A stretch of DNA of 64,000 nucleotides from Inmirania thermothiophila (lineage in GTDB: Bacteria > Pseudomonadota > Gammaproteobacteria > DSM-100275): assembly GCF_003751635.1 (NCBI RefSeq), contig NZ_RJVI01000001.1, forward strand, positions 259,997 through 323,996, given 5' to 3'. The position numbers were made by a program, and so were the translations under genes. Of this stretch, positions 25,867 through 34,949 are shown in pieces. Numbering within the stretch: position 1 is the stretch's first letter; the number at the start of each line of letters is the position of its first letter. Below the pieces are notes generated by a model. That model made no database searches. It was not told the origin of the DNA and saw only the letters and a list, made by a program, of their open reading frames with translations.

Positions 25867-26639
25867 GGGTCGCCACCTGGAACGTCAACTCCCTGCGCGT
25901 GCGCCTGCCCCAGGTGCTCGCCTGGCTCGCGGCCGAGGCCCCGGACGTGCTCGCGCTGCAGGAGACCAAGGTCCCCGACGAGGCCTTCCCCGCGCTGGAG
26001 TTCCGGGAGGCGGGCTATCACGTGGTCTTCGCCGGCGAGAAGACCTACAACGGGGTCGCCATCGTCTCCCGTCTCCCCCCCGCCGAGGTGGCCGACGCCC
26101 TGCCGGGGGCCCCCGACGGGCAGCGCCGCTATCTCGCCGCCACCTGCGGGCCGTTGCGGGTGATCGACGTCTACGTCCCCAACGGCCAGGCCGTGGGCAG
26201 CGACAAGTTCGCCTACAAGCTGGCCTGGATGGAGGCGCTGGCGGCGCAGGTGCGCGCGGAGCTGGCGCGCCACCCGCTGCTCGTGGTCCTGGGGGACTTC
26301 AACGTCGCCCCGGAGGACCGCGACGTGCACGATCCCGAGCTCTGGCGCGAGCGGGTGCTGGCCAGCACGCCCGAGCGCGAGGCCTTCCGCGCGCTGCTGG
26401 AGGCGGGCCTGTGCGACGTCCTGCGCCGGATCACGGGGGAGGCCGGCATCCACACCTGGTGGGACTACCGCATGAACGCCTACCGCCGGGGCATGGGGCT
26501 TCGCATCGACCACGTGCTCGCGAGCCCCGCGCTGTGCGGGCGGGTGCGCGCCTGCCGCGTGGACCGCGCGCCGCGCGAGGGCGAGCGCCCCTCCGACCAC
26601 GCCCCGGTGGTGGCCGAGTTCGACCTGGCCGGGTCCTGA
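25863..26639 (+). CDS. xthA: Exodeoxyribonuclease III
   Basis: AP endonuclease and 3'-5' exonuclease of base-excision repair. Motifs of the EEP fold are clear: WNVNSLR, LQETKV (catalytic Glu near residue 36), YVPNG, GDFNVAPEDRDVHDP and the final SDHAPVV. Length is 258 residues. The GTG start forms GTGA with the prlC stop, so the genes are translationally coupled. Coupling of prlC and xth is seen in some gammaproteobacteria but has no obvious functional meaning. Confidence 0.95.
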   Translation: MRVATWNVNSLRVRLPQVLAWLAAEAPDVLALQETKVPDEAFPALEFREAGYHVVFAGEKTYNGVAIVSRLPPAEVADALPGAPDGQRRYLAATCGPLRVIDVYVPNGQAVGSDKFAYKLAWMEALAAQVRAELARHPLLVVLGDFNVAPEDRDVHDPELWRERVLASTPEREAFRALLEAGLCDVLRRITGEAGIHTWWDYRMNAYRRGMGLRIDHVLASPALCGRVRACRVDRAPREGERPSDHAPVVAEFDLAGS

Positions 26640-26658
26640 CCCGCGAGGAGGTACCGCG

Positions 26659-26982
26659 ATGACGACCGAGGTGGGCTCCCTGCGCGTGATCGCCGACGTG
26701 ACCATCGTGCCCCTGGGGGTGGGGCTCTCGCTCTCGCCCTACGTGGCGGCCTGCGAGCGGGTCTTCGCCGAGGCGGGGCTGAAGACCCGCCTGCACGCCT
26801 ACGGCACCAACGTCGAGGGCACCTGGGACGAGGTCATGGCGGCGATCCGGCGCTGCCACGAGGTGCTGCACGGGATGGGGGTGCCCCGCCTGAGCACCAG
26901 CATCAAGATCGGCACCCGCACCGACCGCGACCAGAGCATGGAGGACAAGGTGGCGAGCGTCGAGGCCAAGCTCGCCCGGTGA
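26659..26982 (+). CDS. MTH1187/YkoF-family thiamine-binding-like protein (DUF77)
   Basis: Small ferredoxin-fold protein of 107 residues. The family signature includes DVTIVPLGVGLSLSPYVA and the HAYGTNVEG segment. Relatives such as YkoF bind thiamine, and MTH1187-type proteins form tetramers with unknown ligands. ATG at 26659 follows a GAGGAGG ribosome-binding site 19 bases after the exonuclease III stop. An MFS transporter gene follows, which may or may not move a related ligand; that link is only suggestive. Confidence 0.85.
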   Translation: MTTEVGSLRVIADVTIVPLGVGLSLSPYVAACERVFAEAGLKTRLHAYGTNVEGTWDEVMAAIRRCHEVLHGMGVPRLSTSIKIGTRTDRDQSMEDKVASVEAKLAR

Positions 26983-27009
26983 GCGGCGCCGACACAGCGC
27001 GGCGGCGCC

Positions 27010-28227
27010 ATGGCCGCTGAGGGGACCGGGCGGGCCCTCGCCGTCCTCGCCGGCGGGGCGGCGGCGATCTTCGCCGCCCTCGGCGTCGGCCGCTTCGCCC
27101 TCGGCATGCTCCTGCCCGGCACCGGGGCCGGCCTCGGTCTCGGCTACGCCGAGATGGGGCTGCTCGGGACCGCCAACTTCGTCGGCTACCTGGCGGCGGT
27201 GCTGGCGGCGGGTCCCGTCGCCGAGCGCTTCGGGGCGCGGCGCGTGGTGGCCGCCTCGGTGGTGCTGGTGGGGGCCTCCATGCTCGGGGTCGCGGCGGCG
27301 CCGTCCTTCGCCGCCGCCGCGCTCCTCTACGCCCTCACCGGCTTCGGCAGCGGCGCCGCCAACGTCCCGGTGATGGCCCTGGTCTCGGCCTGGTTCGCGC
27401 CCCGCCTGCGCGGGCGGGCGGCGGGGCTGGTGGTCTCGGCCAACGGCATCGCCATCGCCCTCGCCGGGCAGGGGGTGCCGGTGCTGGCCGCCGCCCCCGG
27501 CGGCTGGCGCACGGCGTGGGCGGCCCTCGGGCTGCTCTGCCTCGCCTGCGCCGCCCTCGCCGGGTGGCTGCTGCGCGACGACCCGGCGCGGCTGGGCCTC
27601 GAGCCGGTGGGGGGGCGGCAGGCGGTGCCGGCCGGGGGCGGGCGGTTGCCGCCGGGGCTGGTGGCCCACCTCGGCGCGGTCTACTTCGCCTTCGGCGCCA
27701 CCTACGTGGTCTACGCCACCTTCGTGGTCACCACCCTCATCGACGATCACGGCATGGCGGCGGAGCGCGCCGGCGACTTCTGGAGCCTGGTGGGGCTGCT
27801 GAGCCTGGCCTCGGGGCCGCTCTTCGGGGGGCTGTCCGACCGCATCGGGCGGCGGCGCGGCCTCGCCCTCGTCTTCGCCCTGCAGACCGTGGCCTACGGG
27901 CTCATGGCGCTGCGCCCGGGGACGGCCGGGGTGCTCGTCTCGGTGGTGCTCTACGGCGTCTCGGCCTGGGCCATCCCCACCATCATGGCGGCGGCGGTGG
28001 GCGATCTGGTGGGGGCTGCGCGCGCAGGGACCGTCTTCGGCTGGATCACCTTCGTCTTCGCCCTCGGCCAGGTGGCCGGGCCGGCGGGGGCGGGGTGGCT
28101 GGCCGAGCGCGTCGGCGGCTTCGGCCCCGCCTACGGGGCGGCCGCCGTCCTCACCGCGGCCGGGACCGCCCTCAGCCTCGCCCTGCGTTCCCGCCGCCCC
28201 CCGGCCATGATGGAGGAGACCCCATGA
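27010..28227 (+). CDS. MFS transporter (YbfB/YjiJ-like)
   Basis: Twelve-helix major facilitator superfamily transporter of 405 residues. The loop after helix 2 carries the family-type GPVAERFGARRV and the matching loop after helix 8 is GGLSDRIGRRRG. The N-terminus (GVGRFALGMLLP) resembles the YbfB/YjiJ group, whose substrates are undefined. ATG at 27010; the stop overlaps the ATG of the next gene (ATGA). Substrate cannot be read from the sequence. Confidence 0.85.
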   Translation: MAAEGTGRALAVLAGGAAAIFAALGVGRFALGMLLPGTGAGLGLGYAEMGLLGTANFVGYLAAVLAAGPVAERFGARRVVAASVVLVGASMLGVAAAPSFAAAALLYALTGFGSGAANVPVMALVSAWFAPRLRGRAAGLVVSANGIAIALAGQGVPVLAAAPGGWRTAWAALGLLCLACAALAGWLLRDDPARLGLEPVGGRQAVPAGGGRLPPGLVAHLGAVYFAFGATYVVYATFVVTTLIDDHGMAAERAGDFWSLVGLLSLASGPLFGGLSDRIGRRRGLALVFALQTVAYGLMALRPGTAGVLVSVVLYGVSAWAIPTIMAAAVGDLVGAARAGTVFGWITFVFALGQVAGPAGAGWLAERVGGFGPAYGAAAVLTAAGTALSLALRSRRPPAMMEETP

Positions 28228-28805
28228 GCGTGATCCGCAGTCCCCTCGGGCGCGTGCCGTGGTACGTGCGGCTCTTCTTCTGGAACCAGCGCCGCCGCTA
28301 CGGCAAGGTGCTGGAGCCGGCACGACTCTGGGCGCGCAGCCCCCGGGTCTTCGCCGGCGTCGCCCTCCTCTACGGTGCGTTGGACCGGCGCAGCTCTCCC
28401 ATCGAGCCGGCCCTGCGCGCGCTGGTGACGGTGCGCGTCTCGCAGCTCAACTGGTGCCGCTTCTGCGTCGACATCAACTGCGCCCTGGGGATGCGCCGCG
28501 GCGTTCCGTGGGAGAAGCTGGCGGATCTGGAACGCTTCGAGGACAGCCCCCATTTCGACGAGCGCGAGCGCGCGGTGCTGCGCTACGCCGAGGCGGTCAC
28601 CCTGAGCGACCGCCAGCCGGGGCCGGAGCACTTCGAGGCCCTGCGCCGGCACTTCGACGACGACGGCATCGTGGAGCTGACCGCGCTCATCGCGTTCCAG
28701 AACCTGTCGTCGAAGTTCAACGCCGCCCTCGGCGTCGAGCCGCAGGGGTTCTGCCGTGTCCCGGACGTGTCCCGGGTCACGACGGACCCGGACGAACACC
28801 GCTAG
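28224..28805 (+). CDS. Carboxymuconolactone decarboxylase/AhpD-like protein
   Basis: All-helical AhpD-fold protein of 193 residues. A CRFC motif (C78, C81) matches the CxxC of AhpD-type peroxidase reductases and is followed by DIN rather than the more typical downstream His. A thiol-redox role is possible; true carboxymuconolactone decarboxylases lack the CxxC pair. It is translationally coupled to the upstream MFS gene by ATGA. The role with the transporter is unknown. Confidence 0.8.
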   Translation: MSVIRSPLGRVPWYVRLFFWNQRRRYGKVLEPARLWARSPRVFAGVALLYGALDRRSSPIEPALRALVTVRVSQLNWCRFCVDINCALGMRRGVPWEKLADLERFEDSPHFDERERAVLRYAEAVTLSDRQPGPEHFEALRRHFDDDGIVELTALIAFQNLSSKFNAALGVEPQGFCRVPDVSRVTTDPDEHR

Positions 28806-28808
28806 AAT
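28803..28808 (+). promoter_or_regulatory. Possible -10 box (TAGAAT) of the 112-residue unknown gene
   Basis: TAGAAT overlaps the stop codon of the AhpD-like gene. Transcription would begin near 28815, about 50 bases before the next start. No -35 match is seen. Confidence 0.35.
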
Positions 28809-28865
28809 GACAACGTGGGCACCGAGAAATCGCCGTGCCGGGAGGTCGGAGCGAGGAATGGAGCG

Positions 28866-29204
28866 ATGCTGATGCGGGTGCGGGACCTGATCGAGACCTG
28901 GACGCAGGAGCGGCCTCGGCGGCTGGCCGCGAAGCGCTACGAGGTCCGGCTGCCGCTGGAGGATGCGGCCCGGATCGAGGCCCTGGCCGAGCTCTACGGG
29001 CGGGAGGTGGAGGAGGTCGTCACCGATCTGCTCTCGGCGGCCCTCAACGAGGTGGAGGCCACCATGCCCTACGTCCCCGGCACGCGGGTGGTGGCCGAGG
29101 ACGAGCAGGGCGATCCCATCTACGAGGACGTGGGGCCGACGCCGCGCTTCGCCGAGCTGACCCGGCGGTACCTGCGCGAGCTCGAGGCCGGCGGAGACAA
29201 GTAG
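28866..29204 (+). CDS. Small hypothetical protein with ribbon-helix-helix-like region
   Basis: I do not recognise this 112-residue protein. Residues 20-65 (KRYEVRLPLEDAARIEAL, then a helix with EEVVTDLLSAAL) have the strand-helix-helix pattern of ribbon-helix-helix DNA-binding domains. The rest is acidic, with a YVPGTRVVAEDEQGDPIYEDVGPTP stretch containing regularly spaced prolines. ATG at 28866 was chosen; ATG at 28872 is possible. It lies just upstream of the cys island but about 140 bases separate it from cysH. It could be a small regulator, which would need testing. Confidence 0.6.
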   Translation: MLMRVRDLIETWTQERPRRLAAKRYEVRLPLEDAARIEALAELYGREVEEVVTDLLSAALNEVEATMPYVPGTRVVAEDEQGDPIYEDVGPTPRFAELTRRYLRELEAGGDK

Positions 29205-29220
29205 GCGGCCCGCCCCGCGC

Positions 29221-29285
29221 TTATTCCCTCTGGTTCACAAACTAGAAGAACAAATCATTTCCGGTCATACCCTGGATTCGGGTAT
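29221..29285 (+). promoter_or_regulatory. cysH upstream control region: AT-rich stretch and inverted repeat, candidate CysB site
   Basis: The 138 bases before cysH hold the most AT-rich stretch nearby (29221-29260). It contains AACAAATCATT (29249-29259) then GTCATA (29264-29269), a combination echoed in the cysB-permease gap (AACAATCATT, 31433-31442, then GTCCATA). Next comes an inverted repeat, ATACCC (29267-29272) and GGGTAT (29280-29285), with a 7-base centre. CysB sites are AT-rich and poorly conserved, so this is a reasonable candidate, not a proven one. Confidence 0.45.
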
Positions 29286-29342
29286 CCCTGCACGGGCGCG
29301 GTGCCGGCGGGCGGCGCCGCTACCGATTCGGGGGGTTGCCGG

Positions 29343-30068
29343 ATGGACGGAAAGCTCGTCGAAAGGGCCCGGCGGGAGCTGGCCGGCGCCGAGCCGCAGG
29401 AGATCCTGCGCTGGGCGCTGGAGCGCTTCCAGCGCATCGCCCTCTCCTTCAGCGGCGCCGAGGACGTGGTCCTGGTGGACATGGCGGTGCGGATCCGTCC
29501 CGACGTCGCCGTCTTCTCCCTCGACACCGGTCGCCTCCATCCCGAGACCTACCGCTTCCTGGAGCGGGTGCGCGAGCACTACGGCATCGCCCTGGAGGTG
29601 CTGTTTCCGGACGCCGCCGAGGTGGAGGCCCTGGTGCGCGAGCGCGGCCTCTACAGCTTCTACCGCGAGGGCCACAAGGCCTGCTGCGCGGTGCGCAAGG
29701 TGGCGCCGCTGCGGCGCCGCCTCGCCGGCCTCGACGCCTGGGTCACGGGCCAGCGCCGCGACCAGAGCCCGACGCGGGCGGCGGTGCCGGTGGTGGAGCT
29801 GGATGCGGCCTTCTCGCAGCCGGACCGGCCCCTGGTGAAGGTCAATCCGCTCGCGGAGTGGAGCTCGGCGCAGGTCTGGGCCTACATCCGCGCCCACGAC
29901 GTCCCCTACAACGCGCTTCACGCCCGCGGCTACGTGAGCATCGGCTGCGAGCCCTGCACCCGCCCGGTCCTGCCCCACCAGCACGAGCGCGAGGGGCGCT
30001 GGTGGTGGGAGGACGCGCGCGAGAAGGAGTGCGGCCTGCATGCCGGCAACCTGGCGGCCAACGGCTGA
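29343..30068 (+). CDS. cysH: Iron-sulfur adenylyl-sulfate (APS/PAPS) reductase CysH
   Basis: Reduces activated sulfate to sulfite using thioredoxin. The PP-loop shows SFSGAEDV near residues 35-42. Four cysteines, C114-C115 in KACCAVRK and C202/C205 in GCEPC, match the [4Fe-4S] ligands of assimilatory APS reductases of the Pseudomonas/plant type. Catalytic C230 lies in KECGLH near the C-terminus. Length is 241 residues. The cluster-bearing form normally uses APS directly, although this locus also encodes an APS kinase domain. ATG at 29343; the ribosome-binding site is weak. It is followed by a thioredoxin-like gene 12 bases on. Confidence 0.93.
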   Translation: MDGKLVERARRELAGAEPQEILRWALERFQRIALSFSGAEDVVLVDMAVRIRPDVAVFSLDTGRLHPETYRFLERVREHYGIALEVLFPDAAEVEALVRERGLYSFYREGHKACCAVRKVAPLRRRLAGLDAWVTGQRRDQSPTRAAVPVVELDAAFSQPDRPLVKVNPLAEWSSAQVWAYIRAHDVPYNALHARGYVSIGCEPCTRPVLPHQHEREGRWWWEDAREKECGLHAGNLAANG

Positions 30069-30080
30069 GGAGGGCGGTCC

Positions 30081-30413
30081 ATGGCACGGGTGACGATGGT
30101 CAAGAAGGTCCTCGCCGACGGGCGGCCGTGCCGCAAGTGCGCGGAGGTGGAGGCGCGCCTGCGCGGCGAGGGCCTGTGGTCGCGCATCCACCGCGTGGTG
30201 GTGGCCGACGAGCGCGACCCCGAGGGGGAGGGCTGGCGGCTGGCGCGCCGCCACGGCATCGCCACCGCGCCCTTCTTCCTGGTCGAGGACGGCGACGGCA
30301 CGGTGCGCGTCTACACCGCCTACCTGCGGCTGCTGCGGGAGGTGCTGCGCCCGGCGGCGGCGGTCTCGGCGCTGGACCTGCTGGAGGCCCACCCCGAGCT
30401 GGACTTCGTCTGA
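30081..30413 (+). CDS. Thioredoxin/glutaredoxin-like protein in the cys cluster
   Basis: Small 110-residue protein with a CRKC redox motif (C17, C20) after a short strand, and an IATAPFFLVED segment resembling the cis-proline loop of thioredoxin folds. Strong GAGGAGGG ribosome-binding site. Because CysH needs an electron donor for each turnover and this gene is 12 bases downstream, it may be a dedicated reductant for APS reductase; that is inference. It meets cysB tail to tail. Confidence 0.75.
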   Translation: MARVTMVKKVLADGRPCRKCAEVEARLRGEGLWSRIHRVVVADERDPEGEGWRLARRHGIATAPFFLVEDGDGTVRVYTAYLRLLREVLRPAAAVSALDLLEAHPELDFV

Positions 30414-30422
30414 GGGCGGCCC

Positions 30423-31406
<984 letters not shown>

Positions 31407-31424
31407 TTATAACCAGCTCACATC

Positions 31425-31473
31425 AAGATAGAAACAATCATTCTTTTTGTCCATAAGCACGGGCCCTTAGGAT
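31425..31473. promoter_or_regulatory. Divergent cysB / permease-sir-cysDNC promoters
   Basis: Minus strand: TGGACA (-35, 31448-31453), 17 bases, TATCTT (-10, 31425-31430), start near 31418, 21 bases before the cysB GTG. Plus strand: TTGTCC (31447-31452) and TAGGAT (31468-31473) with 15 bases between. The two -35 elements lie on the same bases, so CysB bound here could repress itself while activating the operon, as in classical LysR systems. Confidence 0.55.
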
Positions 31474-31502
31474 CGGACCCACGGTCACAGGGCGTATCCC
31501 GG

Positions 31503-32270
31503 ATGGAAGCGGGCGCATTCGTCATCGCAGGGCTGGCGGTCGGCGTCGTGGTGGGGCTGACGGGGGTCGGGGGCGGCGCGCTGATGACGCCGCTGCTCAT
31601 CCTCCTGGGGGTGCCGCCGGCCACCGCGGTGGGCACGGACCTCGCCTACGCCGCCCTCACCAAGGCCGGTGCGGCGTGGGCGCACCACCGCCGCGGCCAG
31701 GTCGCCTGGCCCCTCGCCGCGCGGCTGCTGGCCGGGGCGGTGCCGGCGGTGGCGGCGGGGCTCGGGCTGCTCGCCGCGGTGAGGGCCGCGGGCGGCGACC
31801 CCGGGGTCCTGATCCGGCCCACCCTCGCCGCCGCCCTCGTCCTCACCGGGGTCGTGCTGCTGCTGCGCGAGTGGGGGCGGATCGAGGTCCCGGCGCTGCG
31901 CGCCGCCCTCGCCCGGCGCGCCGCCGCCCTGACCGTGGCCGCCGGGGCGGTGGTGGGGCTGCTGGTGGCGCTGTCCTCGGTGGGCGCGGGGGCGCTCGGC
32001 ACCGCGGCGCTGGTGGTGCTGCATCCGGCGCTTGCGCCGGCGGTGGTGGTGGGCACCGGGATCGCCTACGCGGTGCCGCTCGCGGCCCTGGCCGCGGCCG
32101 GCCACGTCGGGCTCGGGACCGTGGACGGGGGGCTGCTGGCGCTGCTCGCGGCGGGCTCGCTGCCGGGGGCGGTGCTGGGGGCGCGCCTCGGGGGCAGCCT
32201 CCCGGCCGGGGTGCTGCGGCCGCTGCTCGCGGTCTGCCTGGTGGCGGTGGGGGTGGGGCTCGTCTGGTGA
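31503..32270 (+). CDS. TauE/SafE (TSUP) family permease
   Basis: Eight-helix membrane permease of 255 residues. Both repeats carry the family glycine-rich signatures, GLTGVGGGALMTPLLI at the N-terminus and a matching SSVGAGALGTAALVVL in the second half. TSUP members move sulfite, sulfoacetate or sulfate. Since it leads the sir-cysD-cysNC operon and no CysTWA sulfate importer is present here, sulfate uptake or sulfite export are the leading guesses. ATG at 31503 lies about 30 bases after the proposed transcription start. Confidence 0.85.
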   Translation: MEAGAFVIAGLAVGVVVGLTGVGGGALMTPLLILLGVPPATAVGTDLAYAALTKAGAAWAHHRRGQVAWPLAARLLAGAVPAVAAGLGLLAAVRAAGGDPGVLIRPTLAAALVLTGVVLLLREWGRIEVPALRAALARRAAALTVAAGAVVGLLVALSSVGAGALGTAALVVLHPALAPAVVVGTGIAYAVPLAALAAAGHVGLGTVDGGLLALLAAGSLPGAVLGARLGGSLPAGVLRPLLAVCLVAVGVGLVW

Positions 32271-32290
32271 ACGCAGAGAGGAGCGCGACG

Positions 32291-33952
32291 ATGGCCATCG
32301 ATCTCAACGACCCTACGGTGCTGGACGCCTTCGAGGCGGCGGTGGAGGCCGTGCGCGCGGGGCGCATGGCGCCGGAGGCCTTCGTCCCGGTGCGGCTCCA
32401 GCAGGGCATCTACGCCCAGCGCCAGGAAGGCCTCCACATGGTGCGGGTCAAGCTCCCGGGTGGCGCCGTCGCGCCGCGCCAGCTCGCCGGCCTCGCCGAG
32501 GGCCTCGAGCGCTTCTGCGGCCATCCCGTGGTCAACCTCACGACCCGCCAGGACGTGCAGTACCACGGCGTCCGCCTCGAGGACCTGCCGGCCCTGCTGC
32601 GGCTGCTCGCGGGCCACGGGCTCACCACCCGCGAGGCCGCCGGCAACACCGTGCGCAACGTCACCGCCTGCCCCCTCGCCGGGGTCTGCCCGGGCGAGCA
32701 CGTCGACGTGCAGCCCCTCATCGAGGCCGTCGCCCGCCGCTTCACCGGCGATCCCGTGGCCTCGGCGCTGCCGCGCAAGTTCAAGGTCAGCTTCTCCGGC
32801 TGCGAGGCCGACTGCGCCGGGGCCCGCATCCACGACCTCGGCATCGTCGCCGTGCGCCGCGACGGCGCACCCGGCTTCGCCCTCTACGTGGGCGGCGGCC
32901 TCGGCAGCCGGCCGCGCGAGGCGGACCTGCTCGACCCCTTCGTCCCCGCCGCGCGCCTGCTGGCGGCGGTGGAGGCCGTGATCCGGCTCCACCACGAGCA
33001 CTCCGAGCGGCGGCGCCGGGCGCGGGCACGGCTCAAGTTCACCGTCGAGCGCCTCGGCATCGAGCGCTTCCGCGCCCTCTACCGTGAGCGGCTGGCACGC
33101 CTCGAGGGGGGCGCCGTGGCCGCGGCCTGGCGCGAGCCGGGGCCGGCGCCGGCGCTGCCCGGCGGGGTGGTGCGCGCCCCCGTGGCCCAGCGCCAGCCGG
33201 GACGGGTGGCCCTGCCCGTGGCGGTGCCCCGGGGCGAGCTCGACGCCGCGCAGCTGCGCGGACTGGCGGCGCTGCTGCCGGAGCACGGCGTCGAGGCGCT
33301 GCGCGTGACCCAGGACCAGAACCTGCTCCTGCTGGGGGTCGCCGAGGAGCGCCTCGCCGCCCTGGAGGCCGCGCTCGGGCGGCTCGGGCTCGGCCGGCCG
33401 CGCGCGGGCGACGGCGTCGTCACCTGCCCCGGCACCACCCTCTGCCCGCTCGCGGTGACCGCCTCGCCCCATCTCGCCGACCGCATCGACGGCGGCGCGG
33501 AGGACCTGCGCGTGCGGGTCAACGGCTGCCCCAACGGCTGCGCTCAGTCCCGCGTCGGCGACATCGGCCTGCACGGCCAGGGGCGGCGCGTCGACGGGGT
33601 GCTCGTGCCCTGCTACGTGCTCGAGTTCGGCGGGGATCCGGCCGCCGGCGGCGGGCTCGCGGTGGAGGGGCCGGAGGTCCCGGCCCGGCGGGTGCCGCAG
33701 GCGCTCGCGCGGGTGCGGGCGGCCTGGCGCGAGCGCCGCGGCGAGGACGAGTCCTTCGGTGCCTGGGCCCGGCGCGAGGGCGCGGGCTTCTTCCACGCGC
33801 TGCTCGCGGATCTCGTGCCCGTGCGCGCCGAGGAGGCGGCGGCGCTCGCCGTCGACTGGAGCGGCGAGGGCGCGGTGGCCCAGGACGAGGAGGGTCTCGG
33901 CGAGTGCGCCCAGGGCGGCCTCGCGGGCTTCGAGCTGCCCACGGGCACCTGA
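32291..33952 (+). CDS. Siroheme-dependent assimilatory sulfite (nitrite/sulfite) reductase, single-subunit type
   Basis: Six-electron reduction of sulfite to sulfide at a coupled siroheme-[4Fe-4S] centre. The 553-residue protein has two ferredoxin-like NirA/SirA half-domains. The cofactor ligands are C379 and C385 (CPGTTLC) and C413 and C417 (GCPNGC). A siroheme-contacting region lies at NLTTRQDVQYHGV near residue 84. No flavoprotein CysJ is encoded here, so ferredoxin is the probable donor. ATG at 32291 with AGAGAGGAG upstream. Position between the permease and cysD supports sulfite over nitrite as substrate. Confidence 0.9.
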   Translation: MAIDLNDPTVLDAFEAAVEAVRAGRMAPEAFVPVRLQQGIYAQRQEGLHMVRVKLPGGAVAPRQLAGLAEGLERFCGHPVVNLTTRQDVQYHGVRLEDLPALLRLLAGHGLTTREAAGNTVRNVTACPLAGVCPGEHVDVQPLIEAVARRFTGDPVASALPRKFKVSFSGCEADCAGARIHDLGIVAVRRDGAPGFALYVGGGLGSRPREADLLDPFVPAARLLAAVEAVIRLHHEHSERRRRARARLKFTVERLGIERFRALYRERLARLEGGAVAAAWREPGPAPALPGGVVRAPVAQRQPGRVALPVAVPRGELDAAQLRGLAALLPEHGVEALRVTQDQNLLLLGVAEERLAALEAALGRLGLGRPRAGDGVVTCPGTTLCPLAVTASPHLADRIDGGAEDLRVRVNGCPNGCAQSRVGDIGLHGQGRRVDGVLVPCYVLEFGGDPAAGGGLAVEGPEVPARRVPQALARVRAAWRERRGEDESFGAWARREGAGFFHALLADLVPVRAEEAAALAVDWSGEGAVAQDEEGLGECAQGGLAGFELPTGT

Positions 33953-33973
33953 GGGCGCGGGATCCCGGGGAAC

Positions 33974-33993
33974 GGGGGGCGCGGGCGCCCCCC
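33974..33993 (+). other. GC hairpin between the sulfite reductase gene and cysD
   Basis: A perfect 9-bp inverted repeat, GGGGGGCGC and GCGCCCCCC, with two bases between the arms (so about 8 pairs with a 4-base loop). It has no T-run, so it is not a standard terminator; it could pause transcription, stabilise RNA ends or be incidental to base composition. Confidence 0.4.
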
Positions 33994-34019
33994 CGGGCAT
34001 GCAGAGGAGAGGCGTGGCG

Positions 34020-34949
34020 ATGGAGGCGAGCGTCCTTCCGGTGCGGGAGGAGACCCGGGGCCTCGGCCATCTCGACTGGCTCGAGGCCGAGGCCATCCAC
34101 ATCATGCGCGAGGTGGCGGCCGAGTTCGAGCGGCCGGTGCTGCTGTTCTCGGGGGGCAAGGACTCGGTGTGCATGCTCCGGGTGGCCGAGAAGGCCTTCC
34201 ACCCGCTGCCGATCCCGTTTCCGCTCCTGCACATCGACACCGGCCACAACTTCCCGGAGGTGATCGCCTTCCGCGACCGCCGCGCGCGCGAGCTCGGGGC
34301 GCGGCTCATCGTGCGCTCGGTGGAGGACTCGATCCGGGCCGGGCGCGTGCGCGAGCGCCCGGGGGAGGGGCGCAACCGGCTGCAGACCGTGACCCTGCTC
34401 GACGCCATCGCCGAGTTCCGCTTCGACGCCGTCTTCGGCGGGGCGCGCCGCGACGAGGAGAAGGCGCGGGCCAAGGAGCGCATCTACTCCTTCCGCGACG
34501 TCCACGGCCAGTGGGATCCGCGCAGCCAGCGCCCCGAGCTCTGGAACCTCTACAACGGGCTCCACCACCCGGGCGAGCACATCCGGGTCTTCCCCCTGAG
34601 CAACTGGACCGAGCTCGACGTCTGGCAGTACATCGCGCGGGAGCGGCTGGATCTGCCCGCCATCTACTACGCCCACGAGCGCGAGGTGGTGGAGCGCGAC
34701 GGCGTCCTCGTCCCGGTGAGCGAGCTGGTGCCGCCGCGCCCGGGCGAGCGGGTCGAGCGGCGCCGCGTGCGCTTCCGCACCGTCGGCGACATGACCTGCA
34801 CCGCCTGCGTCGAGAGCGACGCCGACACGGTGGAGAAGATCATCGAGGAGACGGCGCTCGCCCGCGTCACCGAGCGCGGCGCCACACGCGTCGACGATCG
34901 TGCGAGCGAGGCCTCCATGGAGGAGCGCAAGCGGGAGGGGTACTTCTGA
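34020..34949 (+). CDS. cysD: Sulfate adenylyltransferase subunit CysD
   Basis: ATP sulfurylase small subunit that forms adenylyl sulfate (APS) from ATP and sulfate, powered by the CysN GTPase. The PP-loop is LLFSGGKDSV near residues 40-49, followed by HIDTGHNFPE and FGGARRDEEKARAKERI. The conserved C-terminal MEERKREGYF is intact; 309 residues. ATG at 34020 is preferred over GTG at 34014; AGGAGAGG lies upstream. The stop overlaps the cysNC start (TGATG). Confidence 0.96.
   Translation: MEASVLPVREETRGLGHLDWLEAEAIHIMREVAAEFERPVLLFSGGKDSVCMLRVAEKAFHPLPIPFPLLHIDTGHNFPEVIAFRDRRARELGARLIVRSVEDSIRAGRVRERPGEGRNRLQTVTLLDAIAEFRFDAVFGGARRDEEKARAKERIYSFRDVHGQWDPRSQRPELWNLYNGLHHPGEHIRVFPLSNWTELDVWQYIARERLDLPAIYYAHEREVVERDGVLVPVSELVPPRPGERVERRRVRFRTVGDMTCTACVESDADTVEKIIEETALARVTERGATRVDDRASEASMEERKREGYF

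Noticed and set aside
26010..26030. CTATCACGTGGTCT in xthA as a third parS
   Set aside because: Shares only the CACGTG core; the outer arms do not match.
33974..33993. Hairpin after the sulfite reductase gene as an intrinsic terminator
   Set aside because: No U-tract follows and the downstream cysD appears to belong to the same operon; kept only as a hairpin.
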